This document shows positions 28,454-37,174 of a DNA stretch of 64,000 bases, one piece after another; position 1 is the first letter of the stretch; each line of letters opens with the position of its first letter. The notes beneath the pieces were generated by a model, which saw nothing but the letters and a program-made list of their open reading frames with translations, was not told the DNA's origin and searched no databases. This DNA is from Albidovulum sp. bin36 (lineage in GTDB: Bacteria; Pseudomonadota; Alphaproteobacteria; Rhodobacterales; Rhodobacteraceae), in contig MPMP01000020.1 of the NCBI GenBank assembly GCA_002238565.1, positions 1 to 64,000 on the forward strand, written 5' to 3'. Both the position numbers and the translations under genes were made by a program.

Positions 28454-29590
28454 ATGAAAAATTGTAAATCAGAGGGCAATTTAGTCAACGGTTTGACGCG
28501 AAGGGAAGCCGCCAAGGCAATTGGCGCAGGTGCGCTCGTCGGAGGAGCCCCTCTGGCGGCGCCAACTCTACTTCCGCTGAAGGCTTTCGCTCAGGAAAAC
28601 GCGGTCAACGTTTTGGCCTTTGGCGGCTACGAGGAGCCGGGCATGCTCGACGGCTTTGAGAGCGGCACCGGGATCAAGGTCAACCTAAAGATTCACGACG
28701 GTTCGGACGAGGAGATGGTTGCTCTCGTCGAATCTTCGCCTGCCGGCACATTCGACATTATCACGCCCACGAGCGCATACGTTCCTCGCGCCGCGCGTTC
28801 GGGGCTGCTGCTTGAACTCAATCCCGGCGACTATCCGCTTGACGATTACTTCGACGTCATTGCAAACTGGCCGCCTTGCTTCATCGACGGCAAGATGTAT
28901 GGCTTGATCAACCGGTTCGGCTATTACGGAATAACCTACAATCACAATAAATATTCCGAGAGCGACGTTTCCAGCTATGCGGCGCTTTGGGAAGAGTCTG
29001 CAAAGGGCCGCGTTGCGCTTTTCGACTGGTTCCTGCCGAATATGGGCTGCCTTTCGAAATTCAATGGCAATCCGATGCCCTACGATTTGGATGCCGGCGC
29101 CTTCGCGGCTCTCGTCGAGCGACTGAACGGCCTCCGGCCACAGGTCGGGCTAGTCGGCAATACGTCGCAAGTAATCCAGGCGATGGCTGGCGGAAGCTAC
29201 GATTTGGCGATCGCAGGCGAATGGGTGCAGGCTGGCATGTACGACGACGGCCTGCCGTTTAAAGCGGTTGTGCCCGCCGAGGGCGGAGTGACCTGGGACC
29301 AGGCCGTCTGCATCGCAGCGAACTCGCCGCGTGTCGGCAATGCGGTAAAATTCGTTCAGTTTGTCGCCGGTCCCGAATTCCAGTCGAGACTTGCTGTGGC
29401 AAAAACCTACTACAGCATGGTTCCCAATAAAAACGCTGCGCTACTGCTGCCCGACGACAAGCGTGAACTGCTCAATCTTGTCGATCTCGACCGTTTCGAC
29501 GAAGTGTTCATGGCCAACCTGTCGCCGCGAAAGGATCCCGGTAACAGGCAGGAATGGCTGGATGCATGGGAGAATTTTAAAAATCTCTGA
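28454..29590 (+). CDS. ABC transporter substrate-binding protein, spermidine/putrescine (PotD-like) type
   Basis: This 378-residue periplasmic protein starts at an ATG after GGAGGAG. Its N-terminus holds a twin-arginine-like signal (LTRREAAKAIGAGALVGGAP, then FAQE as probable cleavage region), which suggests export in folded form. The mature part follows the PotD/PotF pattern: VNVLAFGGYEEPGMLDGFES, DIITPTSAYVPRAARSGLL, NRFGYYGITYNHNK, and WDQAVCIAANSPRVGNAVKF. Such proteins deliver polyamines or related cations, but many homologues bind other amines or opines. Its permeases and ATPase lie downstream in the same operon, interrupted by enzyme genes. Confidence 0.9.
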   Translation: MKNCKSEGNLVNGLTRREAAKAIGAGALVGGAPLAAPTLLPLKAFAQENAVNVLAFGGYEEPGMLDGFESGTGIKVNLKIHDGSDEEMVALVESSPAGTFDIITPTSAYVPRAARSGLLLELNPGDYPLDDYFDVIANWPPCFIDGKMYGLINRFGYYGITYNHNKYSESDVSSYAALWEESAKGRVALFDWFLPNMGCLSKFNGNPMPYDLDAGAFAALVERLNGLRPQVGLVGNTSQVIQAMAGGSYDLAIAGEWVQAGMYDDGLPFKAVVPAEGGVTWDQAVCIAANSPRVGNAVKFVQFVAGPEFQSRLAVAKTYYSMVPNKNAALLLPDDKRELLNLVDLDRFDEVFMANLSPRKDPGNRQEWLDAWENFKNL

Positions 29591-29970
29591 TCGCAAGTCC
29601 GACCGGCGCGATCGAACATGGTCGCTTCCGTCTTGAGCATGGAGCCTGCGATATGCAGGCAAAAAATGTTTGGCCGCGCCGGCGACTTTCTGGAGTGACT
29701 CGCTGAATTGACCGAACGATTGCCGCCTACCGAGATCCCGCGTTGAGAAGGATCTGATCGCATTGGGAGGCGGCTGGCGACGGCAGGACCGTGCATCCCC
29801 CGGGCTCCGCGTCGGCGGCAAGTTCGTACGAAATTTCTTGGCGCGGTATCCCGCCTCGCTGTCCGGGGTGCGGCAGTAGCCAACTCGCTTGTGCGTGAAT
29901 GGAAGGGCGGAAACTGCGAAAACTGAAGCGCCGGATTCCCCGGAATCGAGTCGGTGTAGGAGCGTCGAGC
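29591..29970. other. Spacer of 380 bases between the binding-protein and cyclase genes
   Basis: I see no gene and no clear terminator. It ends in a good ribosome site (GGAG) for the cyclase gene. The gap is long for an operon and may hold an RNA-processing or attenuation site, or a second promoter. Confidence 0.4.
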
Positions 29971-31311
29971 ATGCCAATCTTAGATCTGGCGCAAACAATG
30001 GAACCCCATTGGCTGTGGGAGAGCTATCCGTTTGTTTCCCAGTCGTACTATCGAGACGACGAGTTTCTGGAATTCGGATACCATTGGCGCGGATCCGGTT
30101 TCAGCTTTGTATCGTCGCCAGGCTGGAAGACGCTTGGCGGCGGGCTTATCGGCTCGTACCGGTTAAGCGATTTCGCCGGCATCGCGAATGTAGTCGACGC
30201 GCCGCCATCGTCGCCGGCGGGCGCGCCGGATTTCAAGCAACTGCTTTTGAATCTTCCTCGGCGCGACATTCTGTTGATTAGGACCGGGCATTCCGATTCC
30301 ATCAGCAATCGTCGACCCGAATACTGGCTACGCGCTCCGGTTTTCCTTCCGGAGTGCGCCGCGGCGATAGCCGAGGCCGGCTATCGACACGTAGCAATCG
30401 ACTTTTCCTGCGACGACATTCCCGCGTTCCGTCCGAACGGCGAGGGCGGATACAGAAATCCGAACGGCGGCTTCCGCTCTGAAATTCACGCGCGAGGCAT
30501 TCTTCTAACGGAAAACTGCTTGAATCTCGCCGCCCTGGATCAGCCGGAAATCTTCTTCGCGGCTCTTCCGTACTCCATCCCGAATAGCGCGACCGCTCCC
30601 TGCCGACCGATCGCGCTGACGCGCTGGCCAAGTGAAGCTCCGAGACTGATCGACGTTTCAACGCCGATATTCAACCATTGGCGCTGGAAATTCGACGTGC
30701 GTCAGGGCCGAAGCCTTAAGAATGGCGATGGAGCGGACGAGATTCATTTTCTGATCACGGGACACGGGTTTACGCACTGCGACGCGCCTTGCCATATGCG
30801 AAAGGCCGCGGCGACGATCCAGCAGCTTCCGAACGAAGGTCTCGACAGGTTCATTCGCGAAGCGGTCATCGTCGACTTTTCCGACCTTCAATTGCCGTTC
30901 CCGATAACGCGCGAATTGCTGGCGCGCAGGCTGGGCGACCGCTACCGGCCGGGCGACATCATCGTGCTGCGCAGCGACCTTACGAACAAGTTGGGCTATG
31001 AAAGCACGGAGTGGCACCTGAAGGCCCCCAATCTTGAGCGCGAGGCGGCCGAGTTCATTGCGGAGCTGGAGCCGTCGGCGGTCAGCCTCGACTTTCCGCA
31101 GGATTTTATCGCGCGCGAAATGCCGACTAGGCATGTATGCAATCACGAATTCGTGGCGCACCATGCTATTTTTGCCGCAGGCATCCCGTTTGTCGAAGAC
31201 CTGAAGAATCTGGGCGACGTACGCGTCGAAAGACCGATGCTATTGGCGGTTCCCATGCGGACGAGCTGCTCCGACGGCGCGCCGATGCGAGCGGTCATGG
31301 TCGAATGGTAG
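29971..31311 (+). CDS. Tandem cyclase-family (kynurenine formamidase-like) protein
   Basis: The 446-residue protein consists of two cyclase-family (PF04199-like) domains. The C-terminal one (about 220-446) carries the metal-binding signature ITGHGFTHCDAPCH near residues 264-277 and the family ending HEFVAHHAIFAAGIPFVEDL. The N-terminal one (about 1-215) shows the same late landmarks (VAIDFSCDD and EIHARGILLTENCLNL) but at the place of the metal signature has GSGFSFVSSPGWK, without the His and Asp ligands. These enzymes hydrolyse amides or formamides with Zn or Mn; the likely role is opening of a cyclic or formylated amide. I chose the ATG at 29971, with GGAG eight bases upstream, over one 24 codons earlier. 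It overlaps the next permease gene by seven bases. Confidence 0.85.
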   Translation: MPILDLAQTMEPHWLWESYPFVSQSYYRDDEFLEFGYHWRGSGFSFVSSPGWKTLGGGLIGSYRLSDFAGIANVVDAPPSSPAGAPDFKQLLLNLPRRDILLIRTGHSDSISNRRPEYWLRAPVFLPECAAAIAEAGYRHVAIDFSCDDIPAFRPNGEGGYRNPNGGFRSEIHARGILLTENCLNLAALDQPEIFFAALPYSIPNSATAPCRPIALTRWPSEAPRLIDVSTPIFNHWRWKFDVRQGRSLKNGDGADEIHFLITGHGFTHCDAPCHMRKAAATIQQLPNEGLDRFIREAVIVDFSDLQLPFPITRELLARRLGDRYRPGDIIVLRSDLTNKLGYESTEWHLKAPNLEREAAEFIAELEPSAVSLDFPQDFIAREMPTRHVCNHEFVAHHAIFAAGIPFVEDLKNLGDVRVERPMLLAVPMRTSCSDGAPMRAVMVEW

Positions 31312-32180
31312 ACGCAATCGATTCAAGCGGCGCATCGGCCGGAAAGCCGCCGGTCGCAAATCTATGGCAAGGGATCCTGCCCGCGCTGCTTCTGATGGGG
31401 GCGTTCTTCATAGTTCCAATCGGGTATATGGTCGGCCTGAGCTTCGCCGCTCCCGGCAGCGACGGCCCGACGCTTGCGAATTACGAAAATTTTTTTGCTA
31501 ACGAAAGGTTCACGGACGCCCTTGGGCGCAGTCTGCTGATGGCCGGCTCGGCGGTGGCGGTGGCATCGGCGATCGCCTATCCGCTGGCGTACTTCCTTAC
31601 TTTTGCCGTTTCGAGGAAGCGGAGGCTGGCGTTGCTGTTTTTGCTCATCGCGCCGTTCTGGACGAGCTTCACGATACGAGCGTTTTCATGGCAGCTTGTC
31701 CTCTCGGATAGCGGCGTAGTCGCGTACTGGCTCGGGAAAGCGCTGGGAGGGCCGGTTTCCCTGGGGATTCTGTATACCATGGCCGCATCCGTATTCGGAC
31801 TGGCTCTGTTCGGCGTGATGCTGATCACGCTGATGCTTTTTAGCGTCATGGCCACGATCGACGAGCGTCTTCTGGAAGCGAACCGGGATTTGGGCGGAGG
31901 CGAATTGAGAGGATTCTTCGAGGTCGTGCTGCCATTGAGTCTGCCCGGCTGGGTAGTCGGCGCCGTTCTCACATTCATAATCTGCGTCGGCGACTACGCG
32001 GTTCCAACTTTGCTCGGCGGCGGGTTCAAGCCGGTTCTGGCGCAATTGATGCTAAGTACGCTGAAGGGGACGTACGATCTATCCATGGCCGCTACTTTCG
32101 CAGTCATCCTAGTGCTAGTGGTTCTGATCGCCGCATTTCCGCTGTCCTTGCTCCGCAATCAGACGAGGCTGCTGCAGTGA
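31305..32180 (+). CDS. ABC transporter permease, PotB-like
   Basis: This inner-membrane permease has 291 residues with about six hydrophobic segments, starting with GILPALLLMGAFFIVPIGYM. The cytoplasmic loop that contacts the ATPase is EANRDLGGGELRGFFEVVLP. The best relatives are PotB-type permeases of polyamine/iron-type importers. The ATG at 31305 overlaps the cyclase stop codon, which implies translational coupling. Paired with the PotC-like gene seven bases downstream. Confidence 0.92.
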   Translation: MVDAIDSSGASAGKPPVANLWQGILPALLLMGAFFIVPIGYMVGLSFAAPGSDGPTLANYENFFANERFTDALGRSLLMAGSAVAVASAIAYPLAYFLTFAVSRKRRLALLFLLIAPFWTSFTIRAFSWQLVLSDSGVVAYWLGKALGGPVSLGILYTMAASVFGLALFGVMLITLMLFSVMATIDERLLEANRDLGGGELRGFFEVVLPLSLPGWVVGAVLTFIICVGDYAVPTLLGGGFKPVLAQLMLSTLKGTYDLSMAATFAVILVLVVLIAAFPLSLLRNQTRLLQ

Positions 32181-32187
32181 AGCTATC

Positions 32188-32985
32188 ATGATCGCCGGTT
32201 CGGGAGTCGCAACTCGCGGAGCGCTGGGAATTTTATTCGCGACGGTTGCGGCGGTAATCTATCTTCCAATCATCGTAATGATCGTTTTTTCGTTCAATAG
32301 CGGCCGATACCAGGTCATGCCGTTTCGCGAATTCACGTTTGGCTGGTATCGCCGGACTTTTCAGGATGTCCAGTATCCGGAAGGCTTTGCGAATAGCGTT
32401 GCGATCGCATCCGCAGTCAGCGTCACTGCGACCGCTATAGCGTTCATCTGCGCGTATTCGCTGGTAAATTCGAAATTTCCGGGAAAGACGGCGGTTGCCC
32501 TTTTCGTGCTTGCGCCACTGGCGGTGCCGCTGATTCTGATTGGCATTAGCCTGCGGATTTACTTCGTTTCCATCGGCTTCGAGCCGTCTCTCGCCCTCGT
32601 ATACGTCGGGCAGGTTCTGTACGTAATGCCGCTCGCGGTGCTGAACATCCGGAACAGAATAGCGCAAATCCCAAAAAGCCAGGAAGAAGCGGCCTGGGCT
32701 CTTGGAGCCTCGCGAATTAGGTCGATCATCGAAATCGTCGTGCCGTCCTGCCGGTATTCAATCGCGGCGACTCTGATAATTACTTTCACATTCGCGTTCG
32801 ATGAATTCGTGATTGCCTACTTCCTGACCAATTTCTCCATTACGCTTCCGATAAAGATTTGGACGACGCTGGTTACCGGCTTCGACCCGGCAATCAACGC
32901 GGTCGGCGTTATGGTATTCGCTTTCTCGATCGCGCTGGGGATCGTCGCGCAAGCTTTATTCATGCGCAAGGACAGGAGGTCCTAG
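32188..32985 (+). CDS. ABC transporter permease, PotC-like
   Basis: This is the second permease of the importer, 265 residues, with about six membrane segments, beginning IYLPIIVMIVFSFNSGRY as in PotC. The loop that docks the ATPase is EEAAWALGASRIRSIIEIVV. It probably forms a heterodimer with the PotB-like protein. It is followed after eight bases by the aminotransferase gene. Confidence 0.92.
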   Translation: MIAGSGVATRGALGILFATVAAVIYLPIIVMIVFSFNSGRYQVMPFREFTFGWYRRTFQDVQYPEGFANSVAIASAVSVTATAIAFICAYSLVNSKFPGKTAVALFVLAPLAVPLILIGISLRIYFVSIGFEPSLALVYVGQVLYVMPLAVLNIRNRIAQIPKSQEEAAWALGASRIRSIIEIVVPSCRYSIAATLIITFTFAFDEFVIAYFLTNFSITLPIKIWTTLVTGFDPAINAVGVMVFAFSIALGIVAQALFMRKDRRS

Positions 32986-32993
32986 GTCCGCCG

Positions 32994-34070
32994 ATGCGAG
33001 TTTCACCTACATTGGAACTGGCGGAATCGGTCGAACGGGCGAGGCGGAGCGGCCGGGAGGCGTATTCATTCAGCACGCCGACATTCGAGAGCTTGAATCC
33101 GGAACTACTGTCTCGAATCCAGTTTCGAACAACTCTAACGGGTGCCAAGGGCAGCGATGATTTGCGGGCGGCCGCTCGCGCGGCTCTCTTCGGCAAGTGG
33201 GCCCTTACCGGTCACGAATGCGCCTTGGCGGGAGGCGCGAAGGCGGCGATCTTTAGCATATTAAGGTCAATGACGAGTCCTGGCGGGAAAGTCCTGATCG
33301 TATCTCCGCACTGGCCGAGCTACGAGGATTTGGCGATTGCGGCCGGCCTTGTGCCGGCGTTCTTCGAAACCTCGCTCGAACAAGGCTATTCCATCGAACG
33401 CTCAAGGCTTCGGCAGGCATTGGATCAATCCGGCGCGAAAGCCTTGATCTGCAGCAACCCCGGAAATCCAACGGGTCGAATTCTGACTCGGAGGGAACTG
33501 GAATCGCTTTGCGCGGAAGCCTCGAATTCCGGCGCATCTCTGCTTTTGGACGAAAGCTTTTCGCGAATCGTTTTCAATCCCGGGAAGTGGGCGGATTCCG
33601 TCTGCGAAGCGGGAACCAACCTGTTCATCGTCAACTCGTTTTCGAAGAACTTCCATCTTCAAGGTCTTAGGCTTGGAGCCTTCCTCGCGCCTGCCGAGCA
33701 TATGCCCGCGGTCGCCGCGATGCACCAGACGGTCTTAAGCTCCGCTCCATCCCCAAGCCAGGATATTGCGCTCGGCATTCTGGATTCCGAGGATGCTGCG
33801 AGAACCGGCTACGCCGAGCAAAGGCGGCTGGTGCTTGACTTCCTGACCTCCCGGGGATGGCGGCATTTGGCTACCGAGGGATCGTTTTACGTCTTTCCAA
33901 AGGTTGGCGCGACGGATGAAATTCGCGCCAGACTTGAAAATCGGGGGGTCATGACGCTTCCAGGAAGCGTATTCGGCTTGCCTTACGCGGAGCATCTGCG
34001 CATCTGCTTCGGAAAGCCCGTGTCGGAAATCGAAGCCATTCTGCGCTTAACGCGCCATGCGCTGGCGTAA
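32994..34070 (+). CDS. PLP-dependent aminotransferase, class I/II
   Basis: This 358-residue fold-type I PLP enzyme resembles aspartate/histidinol-phosphate aminotransferases. Visible are the glycine-rich GGAKAAIFSIL, VSPHWPSYEDLAIAAG, SNPGNPTGRILTRREL, the Asp that contacts the PLP ring in LLLDESFSRI, the PLP-binding lysine K218 in SFSKNFHLQGLRLG, and the C-terminal arginine region HLRICFGKP. Its substrate is unknown; it probably transaminates a product of the imported amine. The ATG at 32994 follows AGGAGGT by 13 bases. It sits between the permease and aldehyde dehydrogenase genes. Confidence 0.88.
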   Translation: MRVSPTLELAESVERARRSGREAYSFSTPTFESLNPELLSRIQFRTTLTGAKGSDDLRAAARAALFGKWALTGHECALAGGAKAAIFSILRSMTSPGGKVLIVSPHWPSYEDLAIAAGLVPAFFETSLEQGYSIERSRLRQALDQSGAKALICSNPGNPTGRILTRRELESLCAEASNSGASLLLDESFSRIVFNPGKWADSVCEAGTNLFIVNSFSKNFHLQGLRLGAFLAPAEHMPAVAAMHQTVLSSAPSPSQDIALGILDSEDAARTGYAEQRRLVLDFLTSRGWRHLATEGSFYVFPKVGATDEIRARLENRGVMTLPGSVFGLPYAEHLRICFGKPVSEIEAILRLTRHALA

Positions 34071-34086
34071 ATTCGCGAGGTCTCGA

Positions 34087-35478
34087 ATGCACGCAGCCGA
34101 AGCACGAACAAGAGTTTCGATCTCTCCTAACACGGGCGCCGAATTCGCTTCATGGACCGAGGACGGTCCCAAAGCGCTTGAGCAGCTGACCCGAAATCTG
34201 GAAGCCGCTCGAAGCGATGTTTTAGAACAGCCGGAAATGCGGAAAGCAGTTCTGGACAACTGCGTCGCGTCGCTGCGGTCGGCTCGCGAAATCTTGGCCG
34301 AGACGGTTGTCCGGGAAGTTGGAAAGAAGCCGGAGGAAGCTCTCGCGGAAGTCGAATACGCCGTTTCCTTTTTCGCCCACTGCCGGAGCCTGCTGGACCA
34401 TCGCGAACTGAATTCGAATTCGGTAGGCGGGCATCTCGTGGAGAGCGTAGGCCTAGGCGGCGCATTGCTGATTTGCCCGTTTAACGACCCTCTGGCAGGA
34501 ATCGCGCGAAAAGTTGCCCCTGCGATTGCAGCGGGCTGCCCGGTCATCGTCAAGCCGTCGTCGCTTTCGATAATTTGCGCCAAGGAAATGATCGCCGCCT
34601 TCAGGAGATGCGGCATCGGCAACGAAATCCAAATGATCGCAGCCAGCGGCGGGGAAGCGGTCGCCCGGCTATTGGCTCACCCAAGCATCGACATCGTAAG
34701 CTTTACGGGCTCCACGAAGGTTGGAATGAAGCTGGCGAGGAAATGCGCGCGACGGGGAAAAAAATTCGTCGCTGAGCTCGGAGGGAACTGCCCGTTTGTG
34801 ATCTCCTCGTCAGCAGACATGGATGCCGCCGTCGATGATTTGATGGAACGCAAGCTCAAAGCTGCGGGTCAGGCCTGCTCGTCCGTCAACCGGGTATTCG
34901 TCGACCGGAGAGTTTACGGGAGGTTTCGCGAACTTCTTGCCGCCCGCGCGGAATCACTGGTCCTCGCTCCCTCGGATTCCTCGCCTGACTTAGGGCCTGT
35001 TCGGACGCGGGAAGCGGCGAACGGGCTGGTCGCACTAGCTGCGCAAGCGGCTTCGGACGGCGAACGCTACCTGACGCGCGCGCCCGGGACAGTGGCCAGG
35101 CATCAGCCGTTTCTGTTTCCGCTAACCGTATTGGAGGGCAGCGAGTCGAGCGTTTTCGATCGGCGCGAAACCTTCGGTCCGCTTCTTTCCGTCCGATCCT
35201 TCGACGAAGAAGCGGACATCGTCGCGCGCCTTGAAAAGGAGCAGCAAGCTCTCGCGTGCTACATCTATACTGGCGAGCCGGAGGAAATGCTCGGGAGATT
35301 GCGCGGGCTGCGTTTCGGCAGCATTGGCATCAATACGACCAAGATTCAGGGGGCGGATGTTCCAACAGGTGGCTTCCGGCGCGCCGGGACCGGGCGCGAG
35401 GGAGGAATATGGGGCATGCGGGAATTCCAATCGACTATCAATTGGAAAATCGAAACGCGGCGCGATTCCGGTCAATAG
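34087..35478 (+). CDS. NAD(P)-dependent aldehyde dehydrogenase family protein
   Basis: This 463-residue aldehyde dehydrogenase has the cofactor-site region GALLICPFNDPLAGIARKV followed by AAGCPVIVKPSS, FTGSTKVGMKLA, general base E230 in FVAELGGNCPFV, and nucleophile C264 in AGQACSSVNRV, with the C-terminal RETFGPLLSVRSF. The 34-residue distance between E and C is normal. It should oxidise an aldehyde, possibly an aminoaldehyde made by the transaminases of this operon, to a carboxylate. I took the ATG at 34087 (GAGG six bases upstream), not the one at 34057 inside the preceding gene. Confidence 0.93.
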   Translation: MHAAEARTRVSISPNTGAEFASWTEDGPKALEQLTRNLEAARSDVLEQPEMRKAVLDNCVASLRSAREILAETVVREVGKKPEEALAEVEYAVSFFAHCRSLLDHRELNSNSVGGHLVESVGLGGALLICPFNDPLAGIARKVAPAIAAGCPVIVKPSSLSIICAKEMIAAFRRCGIGNEIQMIAASGGEAVARLLAHPSIDIVSFTGSTKVGMKLARKCARRGKKFVAELGGNCPFVISSSADMDAAVDDLMERKLKAAGQACSSVNRVFVDRRVYGRFRELLAARAESLVLAPSDSSPDLGPVRTREAANGLVALAAQAASDGERYLTRAPGTVARHQPFLFPLTVLEGSESSVFDRRETFGPLLSVRSFDEEADIVARLEKEQQALACYIYTGEPEEMLGRLRGLRFGSIGINTTKIQGADVPTGGFRRAGTGREGGIWGMREFQSTINWKIETRRDSGQ

Positions 35479-35488
35479 GGAAAATGCG

Positions 35489-35863
35489 ATGAAAAAAGTC
35501 ATTGAAACTTCGAACGCTCCGAATTCGACTTCGCCGGTTTCGCAGGGAACGGCGGGTGGCGGGCTCGTATTCGTGGGAGGCCAGATGCCCAGGGACATGG
35601 ACTCCGGAAGAATCGTGGATGGCGCTCTAGCGCAAGCCAGGCTATCGCTAAGGCATTGCGAAACCATATTGCAGGCGGCCGGAAGCGGACTGGAGAAAGC
35701 GACGCTGGCGATTGTCTATGTAACCGATCTTTCGGCAAAGTCGGCGGTCAACGTCGCCTTCGAGGAAGCATTCGGAAGCAGTCCGCCCGCTAGAAACCTT
35801 GTGGAGGTCAAGGATATCGGCGAAGGCGCGATCGTTGAAGTCGGCGTGATCGCTTTAGCGTAA
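35489..35863 (+). CDS. RidA/YjgF/YER057c/UK114 family protein
   Basis: This is a 124-residue RidA-type protein with ETSNAPNSTSPVSQGTAGG, LVFVGGQMPRDMDSGRIV, and ARNLVEVKDIGEGAIVEVGV. Canonical RidA hydrolyses reactive enamine/imine intermediates of PLP enzymes; the family Arg appears in PPARNLVEV. Members of this family inside catabolic operons often act on specific imine products, here presumably those of the two aminotransferases. It follows the aldehyde dehydrogenase by 10 bases. The 156 bases to the ATPase gene hold nothing recognisable. Confidence 0.88.
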   Translation: MKKVIETSNAPNSTSPVSQGTAGGGLVFVGGQMPRDMDSGRIVDGALAQARLSLRHCETILQAAGSGLEKATLAIVYVTDLSAKSAVNVAFEEAFGSSPPARNLVEVKDIGEGAIVEVGVIALA

Positions 35864-36019
35864 CTGCGCGGCTAGCGTGCTGCCGAGAGAATCGTCCGCG
35901 AGCCAAGGTGGCGATGGAGACGTGAATTCGGCCCGCGCGGACTCGCGCTATCGTTTCGGAACCGCCGGTCGGAGCATCCCGAGGCATGGATCCGGGACCA
36001 ATTAGGGAGGGTATCCGAT

Positions 36020-37162
36020 TTGCAAGTGGAAGCGGGCGCGAAAGACGTGGAACTGATCGATGTTTCGAAATCCTTCGGTTCGGTGCAGGCCGTCGAAAAG
36101 CTGTCTCTGCTTGTCAGGGCAGGCGAGTTCCTGACGCTGCTCGGTCCTTCGGGCTGCGGGAAGACGACGCTGCTGCGCATGATCGCGGGCCTGGAGCAGG
36201 TTTCCGGCGGCAGGATTCTCGTCGGAGGAGCGGACGTTACGCAGAAGCCGCCGAATCGCCGGGATACGAGCATCATGTTCCAGGACTACGCTCTATTTCC
36301 GCACAAGACGATAATCGACAACGTTTGCTACGGCTTGAAGCTCCGCGGCGTGGCCCGCGCGGAGCGAGAGGGCAAGGCTTCCGCCTGGCTGGGCAGAATC
36401 GGACTCGGCGGGTTCGAACGACGAATGCCGCATCAGCTTTCGGGAGGCCAGAGGCAGAGAGTGGCGCTGGCGCGATCGCTGATAATTTCGCCGTCGGTGC
36501 TGCTTCTGGACGAACCGCTCGGCGCGCTCGACGCCAATTTGAGGCTTCAGCTGCGCGACGAGCTCCGCAAGCTGCATCGGGATGTCGGGCTTACCTTCAT
36601 CTACGTGACGCACGACCAGGACGAGGCGCTTACAATGAGCGATCGAATCGCAGTTATGCGCCGGGGCCGGATCGCGCAGCTGGACGACCCGATCGGCGTA
36701 TTCGACCGCCCGAAGACGGAATTCTGCGCCCGCTTCGTCGGCGAATGCAACATTATAAGGGCGGAAATCGTTAATAGCGACGCTTGCGGGATCAAGTGCG
36801 TCGCCGGCGATATCGTTCTGATCGCGCCGCCCGCTCGGGAAGCGGCCAAACTGGAACGAGGAGCGAAAATTTCGCTCGGCTTGCGTCCGGCCTCCGTGTC
36901 GGTGGAAGCGGGCGGCAAGGCTTCCCGCCCTGAACTCGCGTCGCCCGGCAGCAACTGCGCATATCTCCGAATCGCGGAATGCTCCTTTGCCGGCCAATCA
37001 TTGAAACTTCGCGGCGTTTCGAACGGCGGCGTCGCTCTGGACATGGAAATTCTTCGTCGCGAGCTTGCGGCTATCGAAGCGCCGGCGCCCGGCGACATCG
37101 TGCGCGCTTCGTGGAATGGCTCGGATATTTCGCTTCTGGCTAGCGATAGCGCATACGGATAG
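36020..37162 (+). CDS. ABC transporter ATP-binding protein, PotA-like
   Basis: This 380-residue ATPase energises the polyamine-type importer. Walker A GPSGCGKT is at residues 42-49, followed by the Q-loop MFQDYALFPHKTI, the signature LSGGQRQRV, Walker B VLLLDEPLGALD, and the H-loop YVTHDQDEALTM. A C-terminal TOBE-type regulatory domain follows. The start appears to be TTG at 36020, with AGGGAGG eight bases upstream; a GTG two codons later is less well placed. Confidence 0.93.
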   Translation: MQVEAGAKDVELIDVSKSFGSVQAVEKLSLLVRAGEFLTLLGPSGCGKTTLLRMIAGLEQVSGGRILVGGADVTQKPPNRRDTSIMFQDYALFPHKTIIDNVCYGLKLRGVARAEREGKASAWLGRIGLGGFERRMPHQLSGGQRQRVALARSLIISPSVLLLDEPLGALDANLRLQLRDELRKLHRDVGLTFIYVTHDQDEALTMSDRIAVMRRGRIAQLDDPIGVFDRPKTEFCARFVGECNIIRAEIVNSDACGIKCVAGDIVLIAPPAREAAKLERGAKISLGLRPASVSVEAGGKASRPELASPGSNCAYLRIAECSFAGQSLKLRGVSNGGVALDMEILRRELAAIEAPAPGDIVRASWNGSDISLLASDSAYG

Positions 37163-37174
37163 GCGCGCGTCCGA

